Positions 1 through 8,194 of a stretch of 60,407 nt of DNA are shown piece by piece. Source of the DNA: Bacteroidaceae bacterium (lineage in GTDB: Bacteria > Bacteroidota > Bacteroidia > Bacteroidales > Bacteroidaceae); the NCBI GenBank assembly GCA_017517925.1, contig JAFWXS010000139.1, positions 1-60,407 of the forward strand, written 5' to 3'. Numbering within the stretch: the first letter of the stretch is position 1; every line of letters starts with the position of its first letter. The translations under genes and the position numbers were made by a program. A model generated the notes under the pieces. It searched no databases. It had not been told where the DNA came from and saw only the letters and a list, made by a program, of their open reading frames with translations.

Positions 1-849
1 ACCGACCCCAAGCGTCTCCTCATCGGTGACGACGAGCACGGCTGGGACGACGAAGGCGTATTCAACTTCGAGGGTGGCTGCTACGCAAAGGTTATCAACC
101 TCGACAAGGAGTCTGAGCCTGACATCTTCAACGCTATCAAGCGCGACGCTCTCCTCGAGAACGTAACCGTAGCTGCTGACGGCAAGATCGACTTCGCAGA
201 TAAGAGCGTTACCGAGAACACTCGTGTATCATATCCTATCTACCACATCGACAACATCGTGAAGCCCGTTTCTAAGGCAGGTCCCGCAAAGAAGGTTATC
301 TTCCTCTCTGCTGACGCCTTCGGTGTGCTTCCTCCCGTATCTATCCTGAACCCCGCCCAGACACAGTACTACTTCCTCTCTGGCTTCACCGCTAAGTTGG
401 CAGGTACAGAGCGCGGTATCACCGAGCCCACACCTACCTTCTCTGCTTGCTTCGGTGCTGCCTTCTTGAGCTTGCATCCCACAAAGTACGGTGAGGAGTT
501 GGTGAAGAAGATGGAAGCCAACGGTGCTACAGCATACCTCGTTAACACAGGTTGGAACGGTACCGGCAAGCGTATCTCTATCAAGGATACACGTGGTATC
601 ATCGATGCTATCCTCGACGGCTCTATCGACAAGGCTCCTACAAAGGTAATCCCCTACTTCGACTTCGTAGTGCCCACAGAGCTCCCCGGTGTTGATACCA
701 ACATCCTCGATCCTCGCGACACTTACGCTGACGCTGCTCAGTGGGAAGAGAAGGCTAAGGATCTCGCTGGCCGCTTCATCAAGAACTTCGCTAAGTTCAC
801 AGGCAACGAGGCCGGTAAGGCTCTTGTAGCTGCTGGCCCCAAGCTCTAA
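1..849 (+). CDS. pckA: Phosphoenolpyruvate carboxykinase (ATP), C-terminal part
   Basis: Cytosolic gluconeogenic and, in Bacteroidetes, anaplerotic enzyme interconverting oxaloacetate plus ATP with phosphoenolpyruvate, CO2 and ADP. The reading frame is open from base 1, so the gene is cut by the window edge; 282 residues are visible of roughly 535 usual for the family, and the N-terminal half is outside. The first visible residues contain the kinase-2-like metal-binding stretch ([18 protein letters not shown]), followed by the conserved adenine/ATP lid region ([14 protein letters not shown]) and [11 protein letters not shown]. It ends TAA and is followed at once by a strong hairpin terminator, so it is the last gene of its transcript. 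An internal ATG at 259 is not a start. Identification is secure. Confidence 0.96.
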   Translation, partial: TDPKRLLIGDDEHGWDDEGVFNFEGGCYAKVINLDKESEPDIFNAIKRDALLENVTVAADGKIDFADKSVTENTRVSYPIYHIDNIVKPVSKAGPAKKVIFLSADAFGVLPPVSILNPAQTQYYFLSGFTAKLAGTERGITEPTPTFSACFGAAFLSLHPTKYGEELVKKMEANGATAYLVNTGWNGTGKRISIKDTRGIIDAILDGSIDKAPTKVIPYFDFVVPTELPGVDTNILDPRDTYADAAQWEEKAKDLAGRFIKNFAKFTGNEAGKALVAAGPKL

Positions 850-880
850 TAAACAAAATTAGTTATTAGATTATAAAAGA

Positions 881-920
881 CAAGGGCAACTTGGTCAAAC
901 AAGTTGCCCTTGTTGTTTTG
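881..920 (+). terminator. Rho-independent terminator of pckA
   Basis: A 12-bp perfect stem (CAAGGGCAACTT with AAGTTGCCCTTG, 881-892 and 901-912) with an 8-nt loop is followed by TTGTTTTGTT. It lies 31 nt after the pckA stop codon and separates it from the next gene. Confidence 0.9.
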
Positions 921-924
921 TTAG

Positions 925-1551
925 ATGTTAGAAATAAAACCTACGATGAGCAGACCCTTACGATTTATCACTGTCATCCTCTACATCCTTGTAGCCACCT
1001 ACGGATGCTTCAGTTCATGGCTGTATGGCACCCGTTTCTTCCTCTACTTCACTAACCTGGGCAATCTCTACTGCCTCGGGCTGATGGTGAACGAACTGGT
1101 GCGTCTCATCCGCCGTAAGCCTATTTCCCTACCGTTGATGCAGTGGGAGTTCGGAGGCCTCATCTCTATCCTTGTCATCGGTGCCGTATACAACTTCCTC
1201 CTCGGCGACCCCACCTCGGCAGCCTATTGGGCAAACAAACCCAGCGTATGCCTGCACCTCATCACCCCCATCCTCTACGCCATCTACTTCCTCGCCACGC
1301 GCCCTGTGCGTAAGGTTACCGTAGGAGGCATCCAATGCAGCATCCTCTTACCTTATTTATATATAGCGTTCATCTACTCGCGCCATCTTATCACGGGCGA
1401 CCAGTGGTTTCCCTACTTCTTCCTCGACATCAATCGTATCGGATGGATTGGGGCTTTCTGCTGGGTCATTGCCCTTACCATCATATTTGTCCTCACAGGC
1501 ATTATCTTCATCTATTTAGGAAAGAGAAGGAGCAGGGTAGGGAAGCGTTGA
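925..1551 (+). CDS. Pr6Pr-type integral membrane protein
   Basis: A 208-residue polytopic inner-membrane protein with about six hydrophobic segments. The YFTNLGNLYCLG segment near residue 40, the histidine-containing HLITPILYAIYFL helix near residue 112 and the LLPYLYIAFIYSR segment match my recollection of the Pr6Pr (FAR-17a/AIG1-like) family of bacterial membrane proteins, whose biochemical role is unknown; conserved polar residues in these helices resemble those of lipid-hydrolysing eukaryotic relatives. An alternative ATG at 946 would remove seven residues and gives a cleaner start (MSRPLRF). It stands alone after the pckA terminator and 32 nt before a PNPOx-fold gene, so transcription may continue into it. 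Confidence 0.72.
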   Translation: MLEIKPTMSRPLRFITVILYILVATYGCFSSWLYGTRFFLYFTNLGNLYCLGLMVNELVRLIRRKPISLPLMQWEFGGLISILVIGAVYNFLLGDPTSAAYWANKPSVCLHLITPILYAIYFLATRPVRKVTVGGIQCSILLPYLYIAFIYSRHLITGDQWFPYFFLDINRIGWIGAFCWVIALTIIFVLTGIIFIYLGKRRSRVGKR

Positions 1552-1583
1552 ATTTTGATAACACGAATACATTACAATAACCT

Positions 1584-1976
1584 ATGAAAAGAGTATACGA
1601 TTTCCTGAAAGAGGCCAAGGTGTATTACCTCGCCACAATGGACGGCGACCAGGCCCGTGTACGTCCGTTCGGTACCATCAATCTGTTTGATGGAAAACTC
1701 TACATCATGACCAAGAATGGTAAGAAGGTGTCCGACCAGATGAAGGCCAACCCCAAGGTAGAGCTTACTGCCATGCGTGGCGAAGACTGGATACGCATCA
1801 CCTGCGAGGCTTACCTCGATACCAATCACGAGGCCGTAGTGAGCATGGTGGATGCCCATCCCCACCTCGCCCAGTTCTACCGTGCCGACGACCCCGACAC
1901 CGAGGTCTTCTACCTTGCCAATGCCACGGCCATCATCTTCAGCACTACGCCCGAGCCGTTGACCATTCAGTGGTAA
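1584..1976 (+). CDS. Pyridoxamine 5'-phosphate oxidase-family flavoprotein
   Basis: A 130-residue protein with the split-barrel flavin-binding fold. The opening KRVYDFLKEAKVYYLATMDGDQARVRPFGT is the typical first strand pair of small PNPOx-like proteins, and TMDGDQARVRPF together with LYIMTKNGKKVSDQMKANP matches the FMN-binding loop. Members of this size are usually homodimeric FMN or F420-type reductases or heme/flavin-binding proteins of unassigned substrate, so true PdxH activity should not be assumed (PdxH is near 210 residues). The next gene starts one base after its stop, which implies a two-gene operon. Confidence 0.85.
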   Translation: MKRVYDFLKEAKVYYLATMDGDQARVRPFGTINLFDGKLYIMTKNGKKVSDQMKANPKVELTAMRGEDWIRITCEAYLDTNHEAVVSMVDAHPHLAQFYRADDPDTEVFYLANATAIIFSTTPEPLTIQW

Positions 1977-1977
1977 C

Positions 1978-2580
1978 ATGTACATGAGGAGGGTATATGG
2001 TATCGTATTGGCATTGGTGCTGGCACTATGTAGCACCGATGCGCAGGCGCAGAACTACAAGAGCAAGCAGGTGAAACTGCCTGTCGACTTGTACAAAGGC
2101 GACACCATCCCTGTCGTATACCTCCCCAATGTATATATCTACAAGCCCCCCACCTTTGAAAGCCGCCGCAAAGAACGCTTCTACTGGCGCAATGTGCGCG
2201 ATGTGAAGAAGACCCTCCCCATCGCCCGCGAGGTACGCGGCATCATCGTAGAGACCTACGAGTATCTGCTCACCATCCCCGATGAGAAGGCACGCGAGCG
2301 ACATCTCGCAGCCGTAGAGAAGGGAATGCTCGAACAGTATACTCCACAGATGAAGAAGCTGACCTTCCGCCAGGGAAAGATGCTCATCAAGCTCATCGAC
2401 CGCGAATGCGACCAGACGGGCTACGAGCTCATCAAGGTCTTCATGGGTAGCTTCAAGGCCAACTTCTACCAAACCTTTGCCGCCCTCTTCGGAGCCAGCC
2501 TCAAGAAGGAATATGACCCCGAGGTCGAGGATGCCGAGCTGGAGGAGATTATCTTCTGGATAGACAACGGGGCGCTATGA
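1978..2580 (+). CDS. DUF4294 family exported protein
   Basis: A 200-residue protein with an N-terminal signal peptide (hydrophobic core GIVLALVLALC, cleavage likely after AQA), hence periplasmic or surface located. The body contains a YKGDTIPVVYLPNVYIY segment and an arginine-rich RRKERFYWRNVRDVKKTLPIA stretch characteristic of the Bacteroidetes-only DUF4294 family; the rest is predicted helical, with the LIDRECDQTGYELIK motif near residue 142. Function is unknown. The ATG follows the upstream PNPOx-gene stop by one base, so co-translation is likely. The stop codon lies in the left arm of a 9-bp inverted repeat (2572-2594). Confidence 0.8.
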   Translation: MYMRRVYGIVLALVLALCSTDAQAQNYKSKQVKLPVDLYKGDTIPVVYLPNVYIYKPPTFESRRKERFYWRNVRDVKKTLPIAREVRGIIVETYEYLLTIPDEKARERHLAAVEKGMLEQYTPQMKKLTFRQGKMLIKLIDRECDQTGYELIKVFMGSFKANFYQTFAALFGASLKKEYDPEVEDAELEEIIFWIDNGAL

Positions 2581-2703
2581 TAGGCTCATAGCGCTTCAGA
2601 ATCCATTCTATCGGAGGAAAAATCTCTTTGTCTGATTTTTTTTATTGCAGCGCTCCGATAATTTTATCAGACGGCTCTGGCAGAATTGTAGGTTTCGTCT
2701 GAT
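2572..2703. repeat. Nested inverted repeats between DUF4294 gene and ychF
   Basis: Three inverted pairs are visible. GCGCTATGA (2572-2580) pairs with TCATAGCGC (2586-2594) and spans the DUF4294 stop codon. ATCGGAG (2610-2616) pairs with CTCCGAT (2653-2659). GTCTGAT (2630-2636 and again 2697-2703) is inverted at 2666-2672 as ATCAGAC. A run of eight T follows the second GTCTGA, so one structure may act as a terminator for the upstream operon. No gene is supported here. Confidence 0.6.
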
Positions 2704-2770
2704 TTCGTCACTGTAATGGATTCATGGGTGTTCGGCTTTGTGCGCTGGGTAAAAAAAAGCCTCCGAATGA

Positions 2771-2802
2771 TTGGGGATATAGCGAGAAAAGGCGTAATTT
2801 TG
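2771..2802 (+). promoter_or_regulatory. Predicted promoter of ychF
   Basis: The -7 box TAATTTTG (2795-2802) fits the Bacteroidetes TAnnTTTG consensus; TTG at 2771-2773 lies 21 nt upstream and can serve as the -33 element. This puts the transcription start about 42 nt before the ATG at 2851. Confidence 0.7.
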
Positions 2803-2850
2803 CACCCGAAAACGAAAATCCGATATAATCATAAAGATAAGAAAAAGAAC

Positions 2851-3954
2851 ATGGCACTGCAATGTGGAATCGTGGGACTGCCCAACGTGGGCAAGTCGAC
2901 CCTCTTCAACTGTTTGTCGAACGCCAAGGCGCAGGCGGCAAACTTCCCCTTCTGTACTATCGAGCCCAACGTGGGCGTCATCACCGTACCCGACGAGCGG
3001 CTCACCAAGCTGGCCGAGCTGGTGCACCCGGGGCGCATAGTGCCCACCACGGTGGAGATTGTGGACATTGCAGGACTCGTGAAGGGCGCGAGCAAGGGCG
3101 AGGGACTGGGTAATAAGTTCCTGGCGAACATCCGCGAGACGGATGCAATCATCCATGTGCTGCGCTGCTTCGATGACGACAACGTGACCCACGTGGACGG
3201 CTCCGTGGATCCCGTGCGCGACAAGGAGATTATCGATGCCGAGCTGCAAATCAAGGACCTCGAGACCATAGAACAGCGCATCCAGAAGGTGCAGAAGCAG
3301 GCTACCACGGGTGGCGACAAGCAGGCCAAGCTGCAATACGAGGTGCTGTGCAAGTACCGCGATGCCTTGGTGCAGGGCAAGTCGGCACGCAGCGTATCGT
3401 TCGACACCAAGGACGAGCAGAAGGCTGCCAAGGAGCTGTTCCTGCTCACCTCAAAGCCCGTGCTCTACGTATGTAATGTCGATGAGGGCAGTGCCATCAA
3501 TGGCAACAAGTATGTAGACATGGTGCGCGAGGCCATCAAGGAGGAGAATGCCGAACTGCTCATCGTAGCAGCCAAGACTGAGGCCGACATTGCTGAGCTG
3601 GACACCTACGAGGACCGTCAGATGTTCCTTGCCGAGGTCGGCTTGGAGGAGTCGGGCGTGGCACGCCTCATCAAGTCGGCCTACGCACTGCTCAACCTTG
3701 AGACATTCATCACTGCCGGTGAGATGGAGGTGAAGGCATGGACCTACCACAAGGGCTGGAAGGCTCCCCAGTGTGCCGGAGTCATCCATACCGACTTCGA
3801 GAAGGGCTTCATCCGTGCCGAGGTGATCAAGTACGACGACTACATCAAGTATGGCTCTGAGGCTGCCGTGCGCGAGGCAGGCAAACTATCTGTCGAAGGC
3901 AAGGAGTATATCGTGCAGGACGGCGACATCATGCACTTTAGGTTTAACGTGTAA
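2851..3954 (+). CDS. ychF: Redox-regulated ATPase YchF (Obg family)
   Basis: A universally conserved P-loop NTPase of the Obg/TRAFAC group, 367 residues, the usual family length. Visible motifs are G1 GLPNVGKST (residues 9-17), G3 DIAGLVKGASKGEGLGNKFL, and NVDE in place of the canonical NKxD, which is the family signature for ATP rather than GTP specificity. A helical arm (LQIKDLETIEQRIQKVQKQ) precedes the C-terminal TGS domain, which ends DIMHFRFNV. The protein associates with ribosomes and is linked to oxidative-stress control in other bacteria. The open frame extends back to 2716, but the predicted promoter at 2795-2802 and the family N-terminus (MALQCGIVGLP) select 2851. Confidence 0.95.
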   Translation: MALQCGIVGLPNVGKSTLFNCLSNAKAQAANFPFCTIEPNVGVITVPDERLTKLAELVHPGRIVPTTVEIVDIAGLVKGASKGEGLGNKFLANIRETDAIIHVLRCFDDDNVTHVDGSVDPVRDKEIIDAELQIKDLETIEQRIQKVQKQATTGGDKQAKLQYEVLCKYRDALVQGKSARSVSFDTKDEQKAAKELFLLTSKPVLYVCNVDEGSAINGNKYVDMVREAIKEENAELLIVAAKTEADIAELDTYEDRQMFLAEVGLEESGVARLIKSAYALLNLETFITAGEMEVKAWTYHKGWKAPQCAGVIHTDFEKGFIRAEVIKYDDYIKYGSEAAVREAGKLSVEGKEYIVQDGDIMHFRFNV

Positions 3955-3958
3955 AGGG

Positions 3959-4092
3959 GACCCACCCCATCCCTCCCTGTAAGGGAGGGGCTCAGAGTCC
4001 ATTAAAAATAATCATCATAAACATTTTAAACAAGTGACCTACATAGCAGCGATGCTCGAGTTCCCTCCCTACAGGGAGGGATAGGGTGGGTC
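3959..4092. repeat. REP-like element: near-perfect 30-bp inverted pair
   Basis: A left arm at 3959-3989 (GACCCACCCCATCCCTCCCT followed by GTAAGGGAGGG) is the reverse complement of a right arm at 4063-4092, apart from one C/T change and one extra A. Each arm itself contains the small palindrome CCCTCCCT-GTA-AGGGAGGG. The 73-nt spacer is AT-rich and non-coding. This organisation resembles paired repetitive extragenic palindromes (BIME-like). It fills almost the whole gap between ychF and lgt. Confidence 0.85.
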
Positions 4093-4104
4093 TCTCTCTT
4101 ACCT

Positions 4105-4920
4105 ATGATTACCTGGAATCCCCCCATCGGCATTGGTCCCCTGCGCTTCTACGCCCTTTTTTGGGTGTTGGGCTTGGCAGGTGCCTATTTTGTAGTACAG
4201 AAACTCTACAAGGACCAGAAGATTAAGGACGAGCTCTTCGAACCCCTGTTCTTCTACTGCTTCTTCGGCATCTTGCTCGGTGCCCGCTTGGGTCACTGCA
4301 TCTTCTACGAGCCCGCCTACTATTTTCACGACTTTCCCCGCTTCCTCGAGATGTGGCTTCCCATCCGCTTTACTCCTACGGGTGTGCGCCTCATCGGCTA
4401 TCAGGGACTGGCCAGTCACGGCGGCACATTGGGCCTTATGATAGCCCTATGGCTCTATGTGCGCAAGTATAAGATACCCTTGTGGACGGTACTCGATAAC
4501 ATCGCCATCGCCACTCCCGTGACTGCTTGCTGCATACGTCTGGGCAATCTGATGAACTCCGAGATTATAGGCCGCCCCACCGGTGGCGACTGGGGATTCA
4601 TCTTCACGCAGGTCGATATGCTGCCGCGCCATCCGGCACAGCTCTACGAGGCTATCGCCTATGCTGTGTTCGGTCTCGTCAGTTGGTATCTCTACAAGCG
4701 TATGCCGCGCAAGGTGGGCACGGGTTTCTTCTTCGGTTATTGCCTCACCACCATCTTCACCTTCCGCTTCTTCGTGGAGTTCTGCAAGGAGGTACAGTCA
4801 GATTTCGAGGTGGGTATGCCGCTTGATATGGGTCAGCTCCTCAGCATCCCCTTCGTGGTGCTCGGCGTGTGGTGCATGGTAAATAGCTTCAAAACCAAAG
4901 GTTTGGTGAAGAAAAGATAG
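4105..4920 (+). CDS. lgt: Prolipoprotein diacylglyceryl transferase
   Basis: Inner-membrane enzyme that moves the diacylglyceryl group of phosphatidylglycerol to the lipobox cysteine of prolipoproteins, the first step of lipoprotein maturation. It is 271 residues with seven or so hydrophobic segments. Diagnostic motifs are GYQGLASHGGTLG with the essential histidine, the Lgt signature IRLGNLMNSEIIGRPT with its conserved arginine and glutamate, HPAQLYEA, and the C-terminal FFVEFCKEVQ. It starts 13 nt after the right arm of the REP-like pair and ends before a bidirectional terminator, so it is probably monocistronic. Several lipoproteins that would depend on it are encoded in this window. Confidence 0.95.
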   Translation: MITWNPPIGIGPLRFYALFWVLGLAGAYFVVQKLYKDQKIKDELFEPLFFYCFFGILLGARLGHCIFYEPAYYFHDFPRFLEMWLPIRFTPTGVRLIGYQGLASHGGTLGLMIALWLYVRKYKIPLWTVLDNIAIATPVTACCIRLGNLMNSEIIGRPTGGDWGFIFTQVDMLPRHPAQLYEAIAYAVFGLVSWYLYKRMPRKVGTGFFFGYCLTTIFTFRFFVEFCKEVQSDFEVGMPLDMGQLLSIPFVVLGVWCMVNSFKTKGLVKKR

Positions 4921-4944
4921 CACATACATAGCGTATGTAAAGAG

Positions 4945-4977
4945 AAGAAGAGGATGTGCCCGGCACATCCTCTTCTT
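4945..4977. terminator. Bidirectional terminator between convergent lgt and lipoprotein gene
   Basis: AAGAAGAGGATGTGCC (4945-4960) and its exact reverse complement (4962-4977) are separated by one base, forming a 33-nt palindrome. It is flanked by A/T-rich tracts on both sides and can stop transcription from both strands. Confidence 0.85.
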
Positions 4978-4997
4978 GTTGGTAGCAGGGCAAGGTG

Positions 4998-5504
4998 TCA
5001 GTTGTGCAACATCAGCCTATTGCCGTTGAGCGAGGTGCGGTAGCGGTAGAGGGGGCGGCTGTCGCCCGTCTTGGGCACTCCGCTATTGTTGAGGTCGTAG
5101 ATGTTGTGGCATTTAGGACAGGTTGCTGTCCCTTCAGTGTTGATGCTCAATGGCGATGAGGCCCTGTCGCAATGGGGGCATCCAAGGTCGTAAGCGTAGT
5201 ACTCCCCATCTCCGAAGTATGGCTTGCCGATGATGAGACCAGCCAGACCGAAACTGAACACATGGCTGTGCACCTCGGTATAAGGGAACGTCTGTTCGCG
5301 ACCATCGGGTTCTTTCACCTTGTATCCGTCTTTAGCTGGGGTAGGGCGCACAGCGAGGAAGTAGCCCGAGGTCTGCACCTTATTGAAGGGCGACCCCGAG
5401 ATGTCGCACGAGAAAGATACGGGATATTTGTTGCTGAACACCTCGTAGGAGCGGCTGCAGGCCGCTCCTACGAGAATCAGAAGGAATGCTATCGCTTTTT
5501 TCAT
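4998..5504 (-). CDS. Lipoprotein with paired CPxC metal-binding motifs (Rieske-like?)
   Basis: A 168-residue exported lipoprotein with signal MKKAIAFLLILVGAAC and lipobox cysteine 16. The C-terminal half contains GCPHC (C109, C112) and TCPKC (C129, C132) separated by 16 residues, then YDLNNSGVPKTG and PLYRYR. Placement of two knuckles before a YDL/G-V-P loop recalls Rieske [2Fe-2S] proteins, where each knuckle supplies one Cys and one His; here both knuckles supply two cysteines, so a rubredoxin- or zinc-ribbon-type site is equally possible. It is the last gene of the minus-strand run, eight bases after the aminopeptidase gene. Bacteroidetes have similar unstudied lipoproteins; function unknown. 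Confidence 0.7.
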   Translation of the reverse strand: MKKAIAFLLILVGAACSRSYEVFSNKYPVSFSCDISGSPFNKVQTSGYFLAVRPTPAKDGYKVKEPDGREQTFPYTEVHSHVFSFGLAGLIIGKPYFGDGEYYAYDLGCPHCDRASSPLSINTEGTATCPKCHNIYDLNNSGVPKTGDSRPLYRYRTSLNGNRLMLHN

Positions 5505-5512
5505 GTACTGAC

Positions 5513-6898
5513 TTATCGGTTACACTCGGCCTCAATCTCCTCTGTGGTGCAGGGCTTGTTGGGACCAAGGTGACGTGAGCCGTCGGCAGTGATGAGGTAG
5601 TCCTCCTCGTTGCGGATGCCGCCAAAGTCCTTCCATGCGTCGAGCTTGTCGTAGCAGATGAAGTCGGTAAACTGCTTCTCGGCACGCCACTTGTCGATGA
5701 GTTCGGGGATAAAGTAGATACCCGGCTCAATGGTAAAGACAAAGCCCGGTTCGAGAGTGCGGGCAAGGCGCAGCGACTTGAAGCCAAACTGGGTGCTCTT
5801 GGGCTGACCGTCGTAGCCGACGTATACCTCGCCGAGGTTCTCCATATCGTGTACATCGAGCCCCATCATGTGACCCAAGCCGTGAGGCATGAAGAGGGCA
5901 TAAGCACCCACATTGGCTGCCTCGGCGGGGTCGCCCTTGAGGAGTCCGAGCTCCTTCATACCCTTGCATATCTCGGTGACGGCCATCATGTGTACCTCGC
6001 GGTAGGTGATGCCGGGGCGCAAGGCCGCTACGGCAGTGCGGTAGGCACGGAGGTTGATATCGTATACGGTCTTTTGACGCTCGGTGAAGCGACCCGATAC
6101 GGGCATGGTGGAGGTAAGGTCACCGGCATAGTGCATGGTGTTCTCGGCACCGGCATCGAGGAGGAAGAGCTGGCCCTCCTTCAATACGTTGCTGTGACAA
6201 TGGTTGTGAAGGGTCTGTCCGTTGATGGTAGCGATGACGGGGAATGAGAGGTCGCCCCCATGGCGCATGGCCACTTCGGTGACTGCTGCTGCCACCTCGC
6301 TCTCCTTGATGCCCGGACGAACGACGCGCATGGCGGTCTTGTGCATCTCCACACTCGTGGCGATGGCCTCTTCGATCTGTGCTATCTCCTCGGCACTCTT
6401 ATAGTTGCGCTGATTGACAATGGCACGGATGAATGGTACCGATGAACCAGCGGCCAGTTCGGCAGGTTGTTTGCCGAGAAGTTCGGCAAGCCACAACTTG
6501 TGGTCGCCACGGTAGGGGGGTAGGTAGTGTATGGGCTGGCCCTTAGCGGCAGCGCGGTCGAGATAACTCTTCAGCTCGCTCATGGGGAGGGTCTCGCGGA
6601 TGCCTACACGCTCGCTCTTCTCGCGGATGGTGGGCTGTATGCCCATCCAGATGATGCTGTCAATGGTGAGTTCATCGCCAAAGATAATCTCGCGGTCTTC
6701 ATCAATGTCGATGATAGCGGCAAGGCCCGCATAGTCGGAACCGAAGAAGTATAGGAATGTAGAGTCCTGACGATAGTGATAGGTGTTGTCGGCATAGTTC
6801 ATGCCACACTCGTCGTTGCCGAGGAAAAGCAACAGACCGCTCTTCAGCGTCTCTTTCAACTGCTGGCGGCGGCAGATGTAGGTTTCTTTTGCAAACAT
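5513..6898 (-). CDS. pepP: Xaa-Pro aminopeptidase (aminopeptidase P, M24B)
   Basis: Cytosolic dinuclear metallopeptidase that removes N-terminal residues preceding proline. It is 461 residues with the aminopeptidase-P N-terminal domain (about 1-130, including the DSTFLYFFG segment) followed by the pita-bread catalytic domain. Metal ligands are readable: D248 (LLDAG), D260 (AGDLTST), H343 (HGLGHMMGLDVHD), E391 (TIEPGIY) and a C-terminal glutamate in GGIRNEEDYL. The ATG at 6898 gives a start matching the family. It sits third in a minus-strand run, 29 nt after a glycosyltransferase gene and 8 nt before the CPxC lipoprotein gene. Identification is secure. Confidence 0.94.
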   Translation of the reverse strand: MFAKETYICRRQQLKETLKSGLLLFLGNDECGMNYADNTYHYRQDSTFLYFFGSDYAGLAAIIDIDEDREIIFGDELTIDSIIWMGIQPTIREKSERVGIRETLPMSELKSYLDRAAAKGQPIHYLPPYRGDHKLWLAELLGKQPAELAAGSSVPFIRAIVNQRNYKSAEEIAQIEEAIATSVEMHKTAMRVVRPGIKESEVAAAVTEVAMRHGGDLSFPVIATINGQTLHNHCHSNVLKEGQLFLLDAGAENTMHYAGDLTSTMPVSGRFTERQKTVYDINLRAYRTAVAALRPGITYREVHMMAVTEICKGMKELGLLKGDPAEAANVGAYALFMPHGLGHMMGLDVHDMENLGEVYVGYDGQPKSTQFGFKSLRLARTLEPGFVFTIEPGIYFIPELIDKWRAEKQFTDFICYDKLDAWKDFGGIRNEEDYLITADGSRHLGPNKPCTTEEIEAECNR

Positions 6899-6927
6899 AA
6901 TACTTAAGGTTTTTATAGTTTGTATTA

Positions 6928-8193
6928 TTATTCGTTCTTTCCGGTCATTCTGTTGTATATACTGATATACTTCATGGCCACACTGTTCTCGCCGTATGTA
7001 TTCGCAGCCTTGCGTGCCGCCTCACGACTCAATATATCGTATTCACCTTCGGTGAGGAGCCAATGTATGCCTGCGGCAAAGTCGGCCACATTCTTGTACT
7101 CTGCCACATAGCCATTGTGCAGATGGTCTATCATCTCGGGGATGCCGCCCACGTTGAACCCGATGCAAGGTACGCCACAGGCCATGGCTTCCAATACGGT
7201 ATTGGGCAGATTGTCCTGCAATGAAGGGATGGCCAAGAGGTCTACAGCATTGTAAATCTCCACAATCCGCTTCTCATCGGCGATATAATTGAGCGGATAT
7301 ACCTCAAGGGGAAGTTCCTGATACATTGAGGGGGTGATGTCTTTACCAATGAGTACAACTCCCAGCCTCTCTTTCCACTCGGGATGTGTGGCTACAAGTT
7401 GCTTGAGTGCTTCTTTGAGGTAATGATACCCTTTGCGCTCGTCAGTAAACGTATGCGAACTGAATACAACCAACCGTTTGTCGAGAGGTAATCCTACGAC
7501 TTCACGGGCCTGCTGCTTACTGCGCGGTCTGAACAGATTGCTGTTATATGTATTGGGGATGCACACAATCTTACGTCCTTGGAGAAGGCGGCTGTTCATC
7601 GCCATATTGCCTAACCATCGGCTGCAGGCCACAAATTGGATATTGGTTCCTTGCAACATAGTCGCTTTCCGCTCGAACACACGGTATGCCGTATCTTTAT
7701 ATTTGCGGCTATTGAGTTGCGGACAGTCGTGGCAGTGCTCCGTATAGTGGTCGCAATCATGAGCATAGTGGCATACTCCCGTGAAGGGCCACATATCGTG
7801 CAGTGTCCACACAATGGGCTTACCCGAAGTGATAATCTTCTCTACAGCGGGAAGCGAGAGCATGCCATCGTTTATCCAATGCAAGTGGATGACATCGGCT
7901 TGCTTGAACTCAGGTAACTCCGTGATGTCACCCCCCGAATGTCCCAAGTCAATGGCATAGATGCGGTTGCGGCGGAAGTGTGTGTGCAGCGCTACCGAAA
8001 GCCGTTCCCATAGCATGGTCAGCCGATTGGCGGCACTGCGCTCAGCCAAGACCGTGGTCACCTGCCCGGTACTTTTCCTGCGCACCAGCATCTTGGCCTT
8101 GATACCATTGTTCTTCAAGGCTTCGGTGAGTCGGTAGGCTGCAATGGCGGGACCTCCTTGCCGTTCAGTAGTGTTGATGATGAGTACACGCAT
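6928..8193 (-). CDS. Family 4 glycosyltransferase (WcaC-like)
   Basis: A 421-residue GT-B sugar transferase that probably adds a sugar from a nucleotide donor to a polysaccharide or glycolipid acceptor at the inner face of the cytoplasmic membrane. The N-terminus has the GGPAIAAYRLTEAL acceptor-side glycine loop; the HDMWPFTGVCHYAHDCD segment with its cysteine cluster (CPQL) is typical of the WcaC/colanic-acid-like subgroup. The donor-binding half shows SLQDNLPNTVLEAMACGVPCIGF, the E-x7-E motif of GT4. It is separated from the upstream glycosyltransferase by one base, so both are co-transcribed. The acceptor cannot be read from sequence; no other polysaccharide genes lie in the window. Confidence 0.85.
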   Translation of the reverse strand: MRVLIINTTERQGGPAIAAYRLTEALKNNGIKAKMLVRRKSTGQVTTVLAERSAANRLTMLWERLSVALHTHFRRNRIYAIDLGHSGGDITELPEFKQADVIHLHWINDGMLSLPAVEKIITSGKPIVWTLHDMWPFTGVCHYAHDCDHYTEHCHDCPQLNSRKYKDTAYRVFERKATMLQGTNIQFVACSRWLGNMAMNSRLLQGRKIVCIPNTYNSNLFRPRSKQQAREVVGLPLDKRLVVFSSHTFTDERKGYHYLKEALKQLVATHPEWKERLGVVLIGKDITPSMYQELPLEVYPLNYIADEKRIVEIYNAVDLLAIPSLQDNLPNTVLEAMACGVPCIGFNVGGIPEMIDHLHNGYVAEYKNVADFAAGIHWLLTEGEYDILSREAARKAANTYGENSVAMKYISIYNRMTGKNE

Positions 8194-8194
8194 G

